A DNA stretch of 64,000 nucleotides from Lactobacillus kitasatonis DSM 16761 = JCM 1039. GTDB taxonomy: Bacteria > Bacillota > Bacilli > Lactobacillales > Lactobacillaceae. Shown in pieces: positions 8,771-18,925 of the stretch. Position 1 is the first letter of the stretch; each line of letters begins with the position of its first letter. The stretch is taken from positions 1-64,000 of the forward strand of contig NZ_BALU01000011.1 of NCBI RefSeq assembly GCF_000615285.1, read 5' to 3'. The notes beneath the pieces are model-generated. The model searched no databases, was not told where the DNA came from, and worked only from the letters and a program-made list of their open reading frames with translations. The position numbers and the translations under genes are program-made.

Positions 8771-10508
8771 AATTCCAATTATTAAAGCGTTAAAACATGA
8801 TCGCTGGGTAAAACCATTTTTGTACCGTTACAAAAAGACATTAATTTTAGCTATTTTCTTAGGAATTTTAACTTTTGTCTGTGGTGCAGGATTGATGTTT
8901 TGTGCAGGCTTTTTAATTAGTAAATCTGCCACACGTCCAGAAAATATTTTGTTAGTGTATGTACCAATAGTTTTAACAAGAGCGTTTGGAATTGCTAGAC
9001 CAGCGATTCAGTATTTTGAAAGAATTGTCAGTCATAACTGGGTTTTGCGGATGACGTCTAAATTTAGACAAAAGATGTATGATGCCTTGGAAAAAGACGC
9101 GGCATTATTTAACAGTAAATATCAGCTGGGGGATGTATTAGGATTGCTTTCAGATGATATTAGTCACATTCAAAATCTTTACTTACGGTCAATCTTTCCG
9201 ATGTTCGTGGCCTGGGGACTTTACGCCATTATTGTCATCAGTTTAGGCATTTTATCACCGCTGATGGGATTGTGGATGCTAGTTACCTTCGGTTTAATGA
9301 TTTTTACAATTCCTATTTGGTCAATTGTGGTTAATGGAGCACGGCAAGATTATGAAAAAGCTGCACAAGACAAGCTCTACGTTGACCTGACTGACAATGT
9401 CATGGGTGTAACCGATTGGATGCTTGCTGGCAGAAGTCAGGAATTCTTACAGTTGCACGTTGATAGTCGAGAAAAATTATTGGACGTTCACCAAAGGATG
9501 AAGAAGTTTGAACGCTTCCGCAATTTCTTGATGCAGATGCTCTTTTTGCTGATAGTTATTAGCTTAATTATCTGGGGTGCAGCTAAATTTGGTGGTCAGC
9601 AGAGTCCATTAACTAACTGGATTGCAGCCTTTGTTTTGGCGGCCTTTCCACTCAATGAAGCTTTGGCCGGTTTACCAACGGCAGCACAGGAAACAAATGT
9701 TTATCAAAAGTCATTAGTTAGATTGAATAACCTGCCTGATCCTGATCAAAAGGTAAAAGAAAAGGCGCTGTCAATTGCAGCACCATATAATTTAACTATT
9801 CAGAATATTCACTATACTTATCCACATACTAAGAAAGAAATCTTACGTGGTATTAATTTAGATATTCATGCTGGTGAAAAGATTGCGATCTTGGGTAAAA
9901 GCGGAGCAGGCAAGAGTACTTTGGCTGCCTTATTAAGAGGTGATCGAAAGCCAACTGAAGGACAAATTGATTTGAATGGTATCGATGTTACAAAGTTTGG
10001 CGATCAAATGCCGAAATACTTTAGCGTCATTAATCAGAAGCCATATTTGTTCAACACGACAATTGCTAATAACCTACGCTTAGGTAATAAAGAGGCAAGT
10101 GATGATCAACTCTGGGATGTACTTGACCGAGTAGGTTTGAAAAAGACGATCGAGGCTTTACCTGAAAAGCTGGAGACGCAAGTAGAAGAAGCGGGATTGC
10201 GCTTTTCAGGTGGTGAGCGGCACCGCTTATCTTTAGCTCGTATTCTTTTGAAAAATACGCCTATCGTTTTGCTAGATGAACCAACCGTAGGTCTAGATCC
10301 AATTACAGAGCAAGCTGTCATTGAAACTTTTATGAAGCAACTGAATGGTAAAACTTTGATTTGGATAACTCACCATTTGCAAGGTATTGAAAAAATGAAT
10401 CAGGTTATTTTTATCGAAGACGGTCAAATTGCCATGCAGGGTACGCCAGAACAATTGTGGCAAAATCCACGTTATCGTGAATTGAAAAAAGCCGATCAAG
10501 GACTTTGA
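8757..10508 (+). CDS. cydC: ABC transporter subunit for cytochrome bd assembly
   Basis: This 583-residue ABC half-transporter pairs with CydD. About six membrane helices fill residues 25-320. The nucleotide-binding domain follows, with Walker A GKSGAGKST, signature RFSGGERHR, Walker B IVLLDEPT and switch histidine in ITHH. Two in-frame ATGs overlap the cydD end (8757 and 8760). GAGAGG at 8746-8751 is better spaced for 8760. The gene is the last of the cydABDC operon and converges with the prenyl synthase gene five bases away, with no obvious terminator between them. Confidence 0.92.
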   Translation: MMNNKIPIIKALKHDRWVKPFLYRYKKTLILAIFLGILTFVCGAGLMFCAGFLISKSATRPENILLVYVPIVLTRAFGIARPAIQYFERIVSHNWVLRMTSKFRQKMYDALEKDAALFNSKYQLGDVLGLLSDDISHIQNLYLRSIFPMFVAWGLYAIIVISLGILSPLMGLWMLVTFGLMIFTIPIWSIVVNGARQDYEKAAQDKLYVDLTDNVMGVTDWMLAGRSQEFLQLHVDSREKLLDVHQRMKKFERFRNFLMQMLFLLIVISLIIWGAAKFGGQQSPLTNWIAAFVLAAFPLNEALAGLPTAAQETNVYQKSLVRLNNLPDPDQKVKEKALSIAAPYNLTIQNIHYTYPHTKKEILRGINLDIHAGEKIAILGKSGAGKSTLAALLRGDRKPTEGQIDLNGIDVTKFGDQMPKYFSVINQKPYLFNTTIANNLRLGNKEASDDQLWDVLDRVGLKKTIEALPEKLETQVEEAGLRFSGGERHRLSLARILLKNTPIVLLDEPTVGLDPITEQAVIETFMKQLNGKTLIWITHHLQGIEKMNQVIFIEDGQIAMQGTPEQLWQNPRYRELKKADQGL

Positions 10509-10512
10509 TCGA

Positions 10513-11493
10513 CTAAAAGCTGCGTGTTAACAGCGTGCTAGGTAATTTCTTAAGTAATAAAACAGCAGGATTAGGTTTAAAAATGGCTAAGTTATCAATT
10601 GCCTTTTGCGCATATTGACGGGCTAACTTGTGACTATCGTCAATAACAGTGCTGTCTAACAGAATACTTTGTACTTTTTGCATATCTGCTAAAGTCATTT
10701 GGCGTTTCTTGTTAAGTAAAGGTAGCAGCTTATCTCTTAGTGCAGGTTGGTTTAATGCAAGCAAAAGTGGCAGAGAATAGACTCCAGTGGCTAAATCCTC
10801 TAGCGTTGGTTTGTTTAACTGCTTGCCACCGCTGTAATCAAGAATGTCATCGACAATTTGAAAGGCAATGCCTAAGTTTTCACCAAATTGTGCTAGAGCA
10901 TTGCTTTGATCGATATTGCCACCAGCAAAATGGGCACCTTCTTCAGCGGCTAAACGGAAGAGAGCGGCGGTTTTACCTTTGATATCACTAAGATAGTCAT
11001 CTAGTGTCTGTTTTAGATTAAAACGTTCAGCCATCTGACCTAATTCCCCGTTTAAAATCTTGCGCATCGTTTGCGCATTGCGAACGAGATATTCATTTTC
11101 ATCAATGGCGTTAAGCATCAAGTCGAAGAAGTCGGTAAAGAGTAAATCGCCAGTATAAACTGCTACATCTTTACCAAAAGCAGCTTGAATGCTTACGTTG
11201 CCACGACGTTCGTCGGAGTCATCAATGATATCATCATGAATCAAAGTGGCCATGTGTAAAATTTCGATGGATGAAGCTAACTTGATAGTTTGCTTGTTAG
11301 CTTTGCCCACTGCATGAGCTGCAAGCAAAAGCAGACTAGGTCGTAAATATTTGCCACCGTTATCTGCCATTTGCAATAAAGCAGTTTGCAAGCTCTTGTG
11401 TGGTGTCTTGATGGTCTTCTGAATGAATTGGTTGACCTCTTCAAGCTCACTGGCGATCAGAGGATATTTTTTCCATGGTTTAGAATTATTCAT
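10513..11493 (-). CDS. Trans-polyprenyl (heptaprenyl-type) diphosphate synthase catalytic subunit
   Basis: This 326-residue enzyme condenses farnesyl diphosphate with isopentenyl diphosphates to build the long side chain of menaquinone-like quinones. The first aspartate-rich motif DDIIDDSDERRG is at residues 87-98 and the second, DDILD, at 215-219. KGKT-type and FQ residues of the family are also present. AAGGA lies nine bases before the ATG. It is divergent from the MenA-type prenyltransferase gene, which would use its product. The exact chain length cannot be read directly; a HepT/IspB-like role is inferred. It could also supply polyprenyl chains for other uses. Confidence 0.87.
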   Translation of the reverse strand: MNNSKPWKKYPLIASELEEVNQFIQKTIKTPHKSLQTALLQMADNGGKYLRPSLLLLAAHAVGKANKQTIKLASSIEILHMATLIHDDIIDDSDERRGNVSIQAAFGKDVAVYTGDLLFTDFFDLMLNAIDENEYLVRNAQTMRKILNGELGQMAERFNLKQTLDDYLSDIKGKTAALFRLAAEEGAHFAGGNIDQSNALAQFGENLGIAFQIVDDILDYSGGKQLNKPTLEDLATGVYSLPLLLALNQPALRDKLLPLLNKKRQMTLADMQKVQSILLDSTVIDDSHKLARQYAQKAIDNLAIFKPNPAVLLLKKLPSTLLTRSF

Positions 11494-11566
11494 TGATGAG
11501 GTTCCTTAACTAAATAAAACTATAATTATTATAAATAATTAGACATCTTTGAGAGGAAGTGTCTTG

Positions 11567-12466
11567 ATGTCAATAAGTACATTTTTAGAATTGGTAGAAA
11601 TCAAGGCGAAACCGGCTAGCGTGATGCCGTTCTCGCTGGGATTATGTTTCAGTGTATATTATTATCATTCCATTAACTGGGGCGTATCAATTGTCTTCTT
11701 CATTGCCATGTTTATGTTCAATATGGTAGTAGATATGTTGGATAATTATAATGACTATTATCACGCAGATAGTAAATCTTACCAACAAAAAACTAACATT
11801 ATTGGTCGAGAAAATATCGATCCTAAGTTAGTCAGAAATCTGATTATCAGCATGACACTAATTTCAGCTGCTATCGGAATTTGGCTAGCTTCACAAACTG
11901 GTTGGGCAGTTCTATGGATGGGTCTCTTCTGTTACTTTATTGGTTTTGGTTATTCATCTGGTCCACACCCGATTTCAAGCTTGCCCTTAGGTGAGTTAGC
12001 TTCAGGCTTTACTATGGGCTTTATGATCGTACTGCTGAGCGTTTATCTGAATGCTTATCAGGTCTTTGCTTGGAACTGGCTTAGTGTTGGCCAAGTCTTC
12101 TTGTTGGCTCTAGCTGACGAGTTATGGATTTCTAATTTAATGCTAGCCAACAACATCTGTGATGCGCAAGAAGATGAAGACAATCATCGTAAGACAATCG
12201 TACACTTCATTGGTAAAAAAGCCGCATTGACTGCTTACAGTGTGAAAAATGTCTTGGCGTTTTTAGTCATCATTGTTTTACCATTTTTGAAAATTGCACC
12301 AGCCACTGTCTGGTTAACAGTTTTAATTGTACCGTTTGTTTATAAGCAAAACAAATTGCTGTTACAAAAACAGGTAAAAACTGAAACGTTTATTTGTGCA
12401 GTCAAAACGCTATTAGTAGGTGCTTTAACTTATTCAATTACTTACATCATTGGCGTTTTGCTTTAG
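11567..12466 (+). CDS. menA: UbiA-family prenyltransferase, MenA-like (1,4-dihydroxy-2-naphthoate polyprenyltransferase)
   Basis: This 299-residue integral membrane protein has about eight helices. It would attach the polyprenyl chain to 1,4-dihydroxy-2-naphthoate to give demethylmenaquinone. The two Asp-rich UbiA motifs are seen as DNYNDYYHAD (with the N/D pattern) and NNICDAQEDEDNH. ATG 11567 is preferred over upstream TTG codons at 11549 and 11564 because GAGAGGAAG lies in front of it. The type II NADH dehydrogenase gene starts 19 bp after its stop, so the two probably form an operon. No other men genes are in the window, so precursor scavenging is possible. Confidence 0.87.
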   Translation: MSISTFLELVEIKAKPASVMPFSLGLCFSVYYYHSINWGVSIVFFIAMFMFNMVVDMLDNYNDYYHADSKSYQQKTNIIGRENIDPKLVRNLIISMTLISAAIGIWLASQTGWAVLWMGLFCYFIGFGYSSGPHPISSLPLGELASGFTMGFMIVLLSVYLNAYQVFAWNWLSVGQVFLLALADELWISNLMLANNICDAQEDEDNHRKTIVHFIGKKAALTAYSVKNVLAFLVIIVLPFLKIAPATVWLTVLIVPFVYKQNKLLLQKQVKTETFICAVKTLLVGALTYSITYIIGVLL

Positions 12467-12485
12467 CTAGAAATCGAGGATTATT

Positions 12486-13697
12486 ATGAAAACAATCGTT
12501 GTTTTAGGTGCAGGGTATGCAGGTTTGAAAACTGTTATTGCTTTACAAAAGAAATTGCACAAAGAAGTAAAAATTATCTTAGTTGATCAAAATCCATACC
12601 ACTACGAAACCATGCGACTCTATGAGGTTGCTTCAGGCAGTTATCCATATACGAGAATGTCTTATCAGTTAAGTGATGTGCTTGACAAAGATATGACTGA
12701 ATTAATTGTCGATCGAGTAGAAAAGATCAACATCAAAGAAAAGAACGTTGAATTAAAGAATCATGCACCGCTTAGCTATGACTATTTGGTAGTTGGCTTA
12801 GGCTGGGTCTTAAACGATATGGGCATTCAAGGTGCTAAAGAAAATGCTTTGCCAATGAGCAATGTTAAGGAAGCACAAGCAATTCGTGATCATATTTATG
12901 CAGAAATGAAAGCATATCGTGAGGATAAAGATAAAAAGCATTTGTCAATTGTGATTTGTGGTGCTGGCTTTCAGGCAATCGAATTAGCAGGTGCCTTAGC
13001 CGAAGCACGTCCACGCTTTGCCAAGATGGCCGGGGCAGATGCTAAGGACATTACGATCAAGATGCTGGATGGTTCACCAGTTCTTTTGCCAATGTTCCAA
13101 GGTAAGCTCTTAGATTATGCACTTGGTTTAGTTAAGAAAAATGGTATTGAAATTATTAATCCAGCCTTTGTGCAAGGAGTTTCAGATCATTCCGTTTCAT
13201 ATAAAATGAAAGATTCTGATGAAATCAAGGAAATCCCAGCAGGTACTAGAATTTGGATGATGGGCTTCAGCGGCAGTCCCGTGATTGAGGCATCAGGCTT
13301 TAAGAATCGTCGTGGCAGAGTAATGGTCAGCGATCATTTAACTGCTCCTGAAAGTGATGATATTTACCTTCTTGGGGATGTTTCCAGCGTTATGGTCCCT
13401 GGTAAAAAGTGGCCATGGCCAAATACAGCTCAAATGGCTCTTTCAATGGCAAACTATGCTGCTAAGGATATTAGAAGCCGCATAAACGGCCAAGCAAGAC
13501 CTTCAAAGTACGTTTACCATGATTTAGGTGTAGTTGTAGCAGTGGGTGAAACTAAGGCTGCAGGTAAGGCAATGGGCCACGGATACAAAGGATATATGGC
13601 TTCAGCTTTGAAGAAAATCATCATTGATAAGTCATTGATGGAAACTGGTGGTTTAAAGGAAACATTATCAGTTGGTCGTTTTGACTTGTATCATTAA
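12486..13697 (+). CDS. ndh: Type II NADH:quinone oxidoreductase
   Basis: This 403-residue FAD flavoprotein passes electrons from NADH to membrane quinone without pumping protons. The N-terminal dinucleotide fold begins VVLGAGYAGLKT, with GxGxxG at residues 8-13. A second nucleotide fold, IVICGAGFQAIELAG near residue 157, binds NADH. DDIYLLGDVSSV near residue 300 is the FAD-binding motif of the family. A C-terminal amphipathic tail replaces membrane spans. Its position behind menA and beside cydABDC supports the electron chain NADH, quinone, bd oxidase. A bidirectional terminator follows. Confidence 0.9.
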   Translation: MKTIVVLGAGYAGLKTVIALQKKLHKEVKIILVDQNPYHYETMRLYEVASGSYPYTRMSYQLSDVLDKDMTELIVDRVEKINIKEKNVELKNHAPLSYDYLVVGLGWVLNDMGIQGAKENALPMSNVKEAQAIRDHIYAEMKAYREDKDKKHLSIVICGAGFQAIELAGALAEARPRFAKMAGADAKDITIKMLDGSPVLLPMFQGKLLDYALGLVKKNGIEIINPAFVQGVSDHSVSYKMKDSDEIKEIPAGTRIWMMGFSGSPVIEASGFKNRRGRVMVSDHLTAPESDDIYLLGDVSSVMVPGKKWPWPNTAQMALSMANYAAKDIRSRINGQARPSKYVYHDLGVVVAVGETKAAGKAMGHGYKGYMASALKKIIIDKSLMETGGLKETLSVGRFDLYH

Positions 13698-13712
13698 AAG
13701 AAAAACGAATGC

Positions 13713-13746
13713 AAAAAAATAAGCATCAGTTGATGCTTATTTTTTA
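13713..13746. terminator. Bidirectional terminator between ndh and the PAP2 phosphatase gene
   Basis: AAGCATCA and TGATGCTT flank a two-base loop and extend into A- and T-tracts on either side. The hairpin therefore can end both convergent transcripts. Confidence 0.85.
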
Positions 13747-13750
13747 TCGC

Positions 13751-14443
13751 TTATTTTCGTTTGTGCTCCATCATTTTTGGCTCAATGTAGAAGTGGTATA
13801 AGAATGAATAACCAAGTAAGAAAAAGGTGATTCCTTCGATCCAACCACCAAACACATCTGATGGGTAGTGAACGTGAACGAAGATTCTAGTGTAGCCAAT
13901 CAAGATTGGGAATAGTGCCCAAATGATGATCAATAATGTTTTCCAGAACTTGCTTTTCACTAGTAAAATAGTCAAAATAATTAAAACTCCAAACAGTGCT
14001 GCACTACCAACTGAGTGACCAGATGGAAAACTGTAGCCATCCGCATAAACCAGGTGGTGGACAAGTGGACGATGCCGTTGAACGGCATGTTTGATAATCC
14101 AGTTGTAACCGTTAGCGCAGATCATTACTCCCACCGTGAAAAACGCGTAGGCGTATTGCTTAAAGACGATTAAAATGATGAATAAAATAATCGTTTCAAT
14201 CGTGATTACGTTGGTGTTACCTAAATTGGTAAAAGTTTTGGCAAAAGCAACGTTAGCCGGATTTGTGTTGCAAACCATACTAATTACTGCGTTGTCAAAA
14301 CTATGGATAAATTGTGAGCTCGATGAAACTAAAATCGCCCACGCAGCATAGATGACCACAAAAATAGCACCTGGGATTAAGGTGTCTCTTGGTGGATTTT
14401 TTGTATTAATCAAAAAGTGCACCCCTCTTGTAATTTTTAGCAT
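13751..14443 (-). CDS. PAP2-family membrane phosphatase
   Basis: This 230-residue protein has about six hydrophobic segments and the three acid-phosphatase motifs: KHAVQRHRP, PSGHS and RIFVHVHYPSD. Such enzymes remove phosphate from lipid substrates such as undecaprenyl pyrophosphate or phosphatidic acid on the outer membrane face. A role in recycling the cell-wall carrier lipid is an inference. The start is uncertain: the ATG at 14443 lacks a clear ribosome binding site. AGAGGGG within the reading frame favours a start at a GTG or TTG roughly 20-30 bases further in. Confidence 0.85.
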   Translation of the reverse strand: MLKITRGVHFLINTKNPPRDTLIPGAIFVVIYAAWAILVSSSSQFIHSFDNAVISMVCNTNPANVAFAKTFTNLGNTNVITIETIILFIILIVFKQYAYAFFTVGVMICANGYNWIIKHAVQRHRPLVHHLVYADGYSFPSGHSVGSAALFGVLIILTILLVKSKFWKTLLIIIWALFPILIGYTRIFVHVHYPSDVFGGWIEGITFFLLGYSFLYHFYIEPKMMEHKRK

Positions 14444-14461
14444 TTGTGGTAAATTATAATC

Positions 14462-14696
14462 ATTATCTATAAGAAAATAAAGGTCAGGAAGTATTAGTAA
14501 GAATATTTTTTCAGAGAGAGGCTGGTTGCTGCGAAGCCTTAGAATAGAATTACGAACTCGTCCTGGTATAAGAACCTATCGTTGCCATCCGCGTTAAGGA
14601 GCAAATTAAGTGTCACATTATGTGAAACTTAGGTGGTACCGCGATTATTTCGTCCTATGATTTAGTTCATAGGGCTTTTTATTTTGCAAAGGAGTA
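14462..14696 (+). promoter_or_regulatory. T-box leader of leuS
   Basis: A long untranslated leader carries the T-box sequence GGTGGTACCGCG at 14632-14643. It is followed by an intrinsic terminator with stem CCTATGA/TCATAGG at 14654-14673 and T-run GCTTTTT. T-boxes bind uncharged tRNA and then prevent termination. The likely specifier codon is CTC at 14557-14559 in GAACTCG, which codes for leucine and fits the downstream gene. A TATAAT at 14455-14460 may be the -10. No secondary structure was computed. Confidence 0.88.
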
Positions 14697-14702
14697 AATG
14701 AT

Positions 14703-17117
14703 TTGTATAACCACAAAGTAGTTGAAAAGAAATGGCAAGATTATTGGGCAAAGCACGATACTTTTAAGACAGGTACTGATCCCAATAAGAAGAATTATTA
14801 TGCATTGGATATGTTCCCATTCCCATCTGGTAAGGGACTTCACGTAGGTCACCCAGAAGGATACACTGCAACTGATATTGTTTCTAGAATGAAGCGTGCA
14901 CAAGGCTACAACGTGCTTCACCCAATGGGTTGGGATGCATTTGGTTTGCCAACTGAACAATACGCTTTAAAGACTGGTGAAGATCCAGAAGTTGTTACTA
15001 AGAACAACATTGCTAACTTCAAGCGTCAATTGAACAAGTTAGGTTTCTCGTATGACTGGGACCGTGAAGTTACCACTTCAGACCCTAACTACTACAAGTG
15101 GACTCAATGGGTCTTTGAACAAATGTATAAGAAGGGCCTCGCCTATGAAGCCGAAGTTCCAGTTAACTGGTCACCAGATTTAGGTACTGTTGTTGCAAAC
15201 GAAGAAGTTATCGATGGTAAGACTGAACGTGGTGGTTACCCAGTTTACCGTAAGAACATGCGTCAATGGATGCTTAAGATGACTGCATATGCAGACCGTC
15301 TTTTGGAAGACCTTGATGGCTTGGACTGGCCAGAACCAGTTAAGGAAATGCAAAGAAACTGGATCGGCCGTTCAGTTGGTGCTCAAGTAACCTTCAAGAT
15401 TAAGGGCAGCGACAAGACCTTCGATATCTTTACTACTCGTCCTGATACTTTATTCGGTTGTTCATACACTGTTCTTGCTCCAGAAAACAAGTTGGTACAA
15501 GAAATTACTACTGATGCACACAGAGACGAAGTTAATGCCTACATCAAGAAGATTGAATCAAAATCAGACCTTGAAAGAACTGACTTGAACAAGAACAAGA
15601 CTGGTGTCTTTACTGGTGCTTACGCAATTAACCCAGTAAACGGCAAGGAAGTTCCAATCTGGATTTCAGACTATGTTTTAGCAAGCTACGGTACAGGTGC
15701 CGTAATGGCAGTTCCTGCCCACGATGATCGTGACTACGCTTTTGCTACCAAGTTTGGTTTGCCAATTAATCCAGTACTTGAAGGCGGCGACATTACTAAG
15801 GCGGCCTTCACTGAAGATGGTCCACACATTAACTCAGAATTCTTAAACGGCTTAAACATTGAAGACGCTAAGAAGAAGATGGTTGACTGGCTTGAAGACC
15901 ACAACTGTGGTGAAAAGAAGGTTAACTACAAGCTTCGTGACTGGGACTTCTCTCGTCAACGTTACTGGGGTGAACCAATTCCAGTTATTCACTGGGAAGA
16001 TGGTGAAACTACTCTTGTTCCTGAAGACCAATTGCCACTTCGTTTGCCACATGCAACTGACATTAAGCCATCAGGTACTCCAGAAAGTCCATTGGCTAAC
16101 TTGACTGACTGGGTAAATGTAGTTGATAAAAACGGTAGAAAAGGTAAGCGTGAAACTAACACTATGCCTAACTGGGCAGGTTCAAGCTGGTACTACCTTC
16201 GTTATGTTGATCCACACAATGATAAAGAATTAGCTGACTATGACTTACTTAAGCAATGGCTTCCAGTTGATCTTTACATTGGTGGTGCAGAACACGCCGT
16301 TCGTCACCTTCTTTATGCAAGATTCTGGCACAAGGTTCTTTACGACTTGGGTGTTGTTCCAACCAAGGAACCATTCCAACGCTTGTACAACCAAGGTTTG
16401 ATTTTGAAGAATCACGAAAAGATGTCTAAGTCAAAGGGTAACGTTGTTAACCCAGATGACGTGATCGATGAATACGGTGCAGACTCACTTAGAATGTACG
16501 AAATGTTCATGGGACCTCTTGATGCATCAATCGATTGGGACGACAATGGTCCAGCTTCAACTAAGAAGTTCTTAGACCGTGTATGGCGTTTATTCGTTAA
16601 CGACCTCGACCTTAAGGCAATTTCTCAAGAAAGAATCGTTGATAAAAACGATGGCGAACTTGATAAAGTTTATGCAGAAACTGTTAAGAAGGTAACCGAA
16701 GACTTTGACGCACTTCACTTCAACACTGCTATTTCTCAAATGATGGTCTTCATCAATGCTGCACAAAAGGCTAAGACTATTCCACGGGAATACGCAGAAG
16801 GCTTTGTTAAGCTTTTAGCACCAGTTGCTCCACACATGATGGAAGAAATTTGGCAAGTATTTGGTCATGATGAATCAATTACTTACGCTAAGTGGCCAAC
16901 TTACGATCAAGCCAAGTTAGTTGAATCAACTGTTGAAATCATGGTTCAAGTCAACGGTAAGCTTCGTGGTAAATTCCAAGCAGCTAAGGATGCTAATAGA
17001 GACGACGTTCAAAAGCAAGCTATGGCACTTCCACACGTTCAAAAATTCTTAGAAGGCAAAGACGTCAAGAAAGTTATTGTCGTACCAAATAAGATCGTTA
17101 ACATCGTAGCTAAATAA
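14703..17117 (+). CDS. leuS: Leucyl-tRNA synthetase
   Basis: This 804-residue class I synthetase charges tRNA-Leu. The HIGH-type motif HVGH is at residues 47-50 and KMSKS at 573-577. An editing (CP1) domain lies between, with the family's threonine-rich segment TTRPDTLFG. The start is TTG 14703, eight bases after AAAGGAG. The nearer ATG at 14698 is out of frame, only three bases from the Shine-Dalgarno, and ends after seven codons. The gene is controlled by the T-box leader before it. Codon use is strongly biased, as in highly expressed genes. Confidence 0.97.
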   Translation: MYNHKVVEKKWQDYWAKHDTFKTGTDPNKKNYYALDMFPFPSGKGLHVGHPEGYTATDIVSRMKRAQGYNVLHPMGWDAFGLPTEQYALKTGEDPEVVTKNNIANFKRQLNKLGFSYDWDREVTTSDPNYYKWTQWVFEQMYKKGLAYEAEVPVNWSPDLGTVVANEEVIDGKTERGGYPVYRKNMRQWMLKMTAYADRLLEDLDGLDWPEPVKEMQRNWIGRSVGAQVTFKIKGSDKTFDIFTTRPDTLFGCSYTVLAPENKLVQEITTDAHRDEVNAYIKKIESKSDLERTDLNKNKTGVFTGAYAINPVNGKEVPIWISDYVLASYGTGAVMAVPAHDDRDYAFATKFGLPINPVLEGGDITKAAFTEDGPHINSEFLNGLNIEDAKKKMVDWLEDHNCGEKKVNYKLRDWDFSRQRYWGEPIPVIHWEDGETTLVPEDQLPLRLPHATDIKPSGTPESPLANLTDWVNVVDKNGRKGKRETNTMPNWAGSSWYYLRYVDPHNDKELADYDLLKQWLPVDLYIGGAEHAVRHLLYARFWHKVLYDLGVVPTKEPFQRLYNQGLILKNHEKMSKSKGNVVNPDDVIDEYGADSLRMYEMFMGPLDASIDWDDNGPASTKKFLDRVWRLFVNDLDLKAISQERIVDKNDGELDKVYAETVKKVTEDFDALHFNTAISQMMVFINAAQKAKTIPREYAEGFVKLLAPVAPHMMEEIWQVFGHDESITYAKWPTYDQAKLVESTVEIMVQVNGKLRGKFQAAKDANRDDVQKQAMALPHVQKFLEGKDVKKVIVVPNKIVNIVAK

Positions 17118-17210
17118 GTTAAGTTTTTCCTAAAAGAACAATAAGTTTTATACTTATTGCTTAAATTGCGTGATAATTAATTAGTTAATACTTCTTATTA
17201 GGAAAAATTC

Positions 17211-18857
17211 ATGGAAGAAGAAAATAACTTAAATAGCAAAGATACACAAAATACGTTTCTAAAAGGCTCCGCATGGATGACCTTTGGTTCGATTGCTTCA
17301 AGAATTCTAGGTGCGCTATATATCATTCCATGGTATGCATGGATGGGTGCATATGGGAATATTGCTAATGCGTTGACGGCGCGAAGTTATAATATCTATA
17401 CCATTTTTATTCTAATTTCGACTGCTGGAATTCCCGGTGCAATTGCCAAGCAGGTAGCCAAGTACAATGCGCTAAACGAATATGGTATTGGACGTAAGCT
17501 ATTTCATAGAGGATTAGTCCTAATGGCAATCCTGGGTGTCGTATCGGCCGCGATTATGTATTTTGTCTCGCCGCTTTTGGCGTCAAATGGGAGTCAAAGC
17601 GATCCGAGACAGGTTGCGGTTATGCGTAGCTTGTCTTATGCCATTTTGATTATTCCGATTTTGAGTATTACGCGTGGATATTTCCAGGGTTACGCGGATA
17701 TGATGCCGAGTGCCATGTCGCAATTTGTGGAGCAGTTTGCGCGTGTGGTATGGATGCTGTTAACTGCCTTTGTAATTATGCAAGTGCAGCATGGTTCATA
17801 TGTCCACGCAGTTATTCAATCTAATTTAGCTGCCGCAGTTGGTGCCGCATTTGGTATCGGCTTGCTTGTCTGGTTCTTATTTTCAAGAAAAAAGCAGTTA
17901 GATAGCTTAGTTGCTCATTCCAATAATCGTCTGCGAGTTTCAACCAAACAATTATTTGTGGAAATTATTGAACAGGCTATTCCATTTATCATTATTGATT
18001 CAGGAATTACCTTGTTCTCATTGGTTGACCAATATACTTTCCACCCAATGATTGCTGGTTTGGTTCACGCTAGCTCAGATACAATTGAAGACTGGTACGC
18101 ACTGTTTGGTTTGAATGCTAACAAGTTAATTATGATTATCGTTTCTTTGGCTAGTGCGATGGCGGTAACTGCAATTCCGCTTTTATCAGCAGCACATACA
18201 AGGGGCGACTTCAGAAGCATCTCTAGACAAATTGCTAACACGATGGATTTGTTCTTGTTCGTTATGATTCCAGCCGCATTTGGGATGGCAGCTATTAGTA
18301 GACCAATTTATACTGTCTTTTATGGCCCAGATCCACTTGGCAGTAATGTGCTTTACTTATCCGCATTTACTGCAATTAGCTTGGGATTGTTTACAGTATT
18401 AATGGCAATTTTGCAAGGTTTATCAGAAAATGGCCTGGCTATTAAATATTTAGTCTTAGGTTTAATTCTAAAAGGGATCTTGCAGTTCCCAATGATCTTT
18501 TTATTCAAGATCTATGGACCGCTGGTTGCTACTAACCTTGGTTTATTGGTAATTGTACTTTTATCACTTAAACACTTAGAGGTGCAATACAATTTCAACT
18601 TGAATAGAACTAGCCGCAGATTAATCGGGATTACCGCATTTTCAATCGGAATGTTCTTGATTGTTAAATTAGTGGAAATGAGTTTAGGCAAATTCTTGAA
18701 TCCAGATCATAGAATTACGGCTCTGATTCTAGTGATTTTATCAGTCGGTGTCGGTATTGTCTTTTATAGCTTTGCTGCATTGAAGACTGATTTGGCCCAA
18801 AAGATTATGGGTAGTCGAATCGAAAATATTTTGGTTAAGTTTCACATCCATGGTTAA
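17211..18857 (+). CDS. MurJ/SpoVB-type lipid flippase (MOP superfamily)
   Basis: This 548-residue membrane protein has about 14 hydrophobic segments and the early motif LKGSAWMTFGSIASRILGALYIIPW typical of the polysaccharide/lipid II flippase branch (YtgP/SpoVB). It is predicted to move the peptidoglycan precursor lipid II across the membrane, the role shown for B. subtilis YtgP (MurJ). Flipping of another polysaccharide lipid is the alternative. A short charged N-terminus (EEENNLNSKDTQNT) precedes the first helix. The gene stands alone between leuS and a terminator. Confidence 0.85.
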   Translation: MEEENNLNSKDTQNTFLKGSAWMTFGSIASRILGALYIIPWYAWMGAYGNIANALTARSYNIYTIFILISTAGIPGAIAKQVAKYNALNEYGIGRKLFHRGLVLMAILGVVSAAIMYFVSPLLASNGSQSDPRQVAVMRSLSYAILIIPILSITRGYFQGYADMMPSAMSQFVEQFARVVWMLLTAFVIMQVQHGSYVHAVIQSNLAAAVGAAFGIGLLVWFLFSRKKQLDSLVAHSNNRLRVSTKQLFVEIIEQAIPFIIIDSGITLFSLVDQYTFHPMIAGLVHASSDTIEDWYALFGLNANKLIMIIVSLASAMAVTAIPLLSAAHTRGDFRSISRQIANTMDLFLFVMIPAAFGMAAISRPIYTVFYGPDPLGSNVLYLSAFTAISLGLFTVLMAILQGLSENGLAIKYLVLGLILKGILQFPMIFLFKIYGPLVATNLGLLVIVLLSLKHLEVQYNFNLNRTSRRLIGITAFSIGMFLIVKLVEMSLGKFLNPDHRITALILVILSVGVGIVFYSFAALKTDLAQKIMGSRIENILVKFHIHG

Positions 18858-18868
18858 AAATTGAATAA

Positions 18869-18913
18869 AAAATACGTCATCTTCTACATTTGAATAGAAG
18901 ATGACGTATTTTT
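18869..18913. terminator. Bidirectional terminator between the flippase and PAS genes
   Basis: AATACGTCATCTTCT pairs perfectly with AGAAGATGACGTATT around a ten-base loop. It is flanked by A-rich and T-rich tracts, so it serves both convergent genes. Confidence 0.88.
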
Positions 18914-18925
18914 GTTTCTTAGTTT

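Noticed and set aside
17139-17159. CAATAAG/CTTATTG hairpin after leuS
   Set aside because: Seven pairs only, no T-run behind it; not a convincing terminator.
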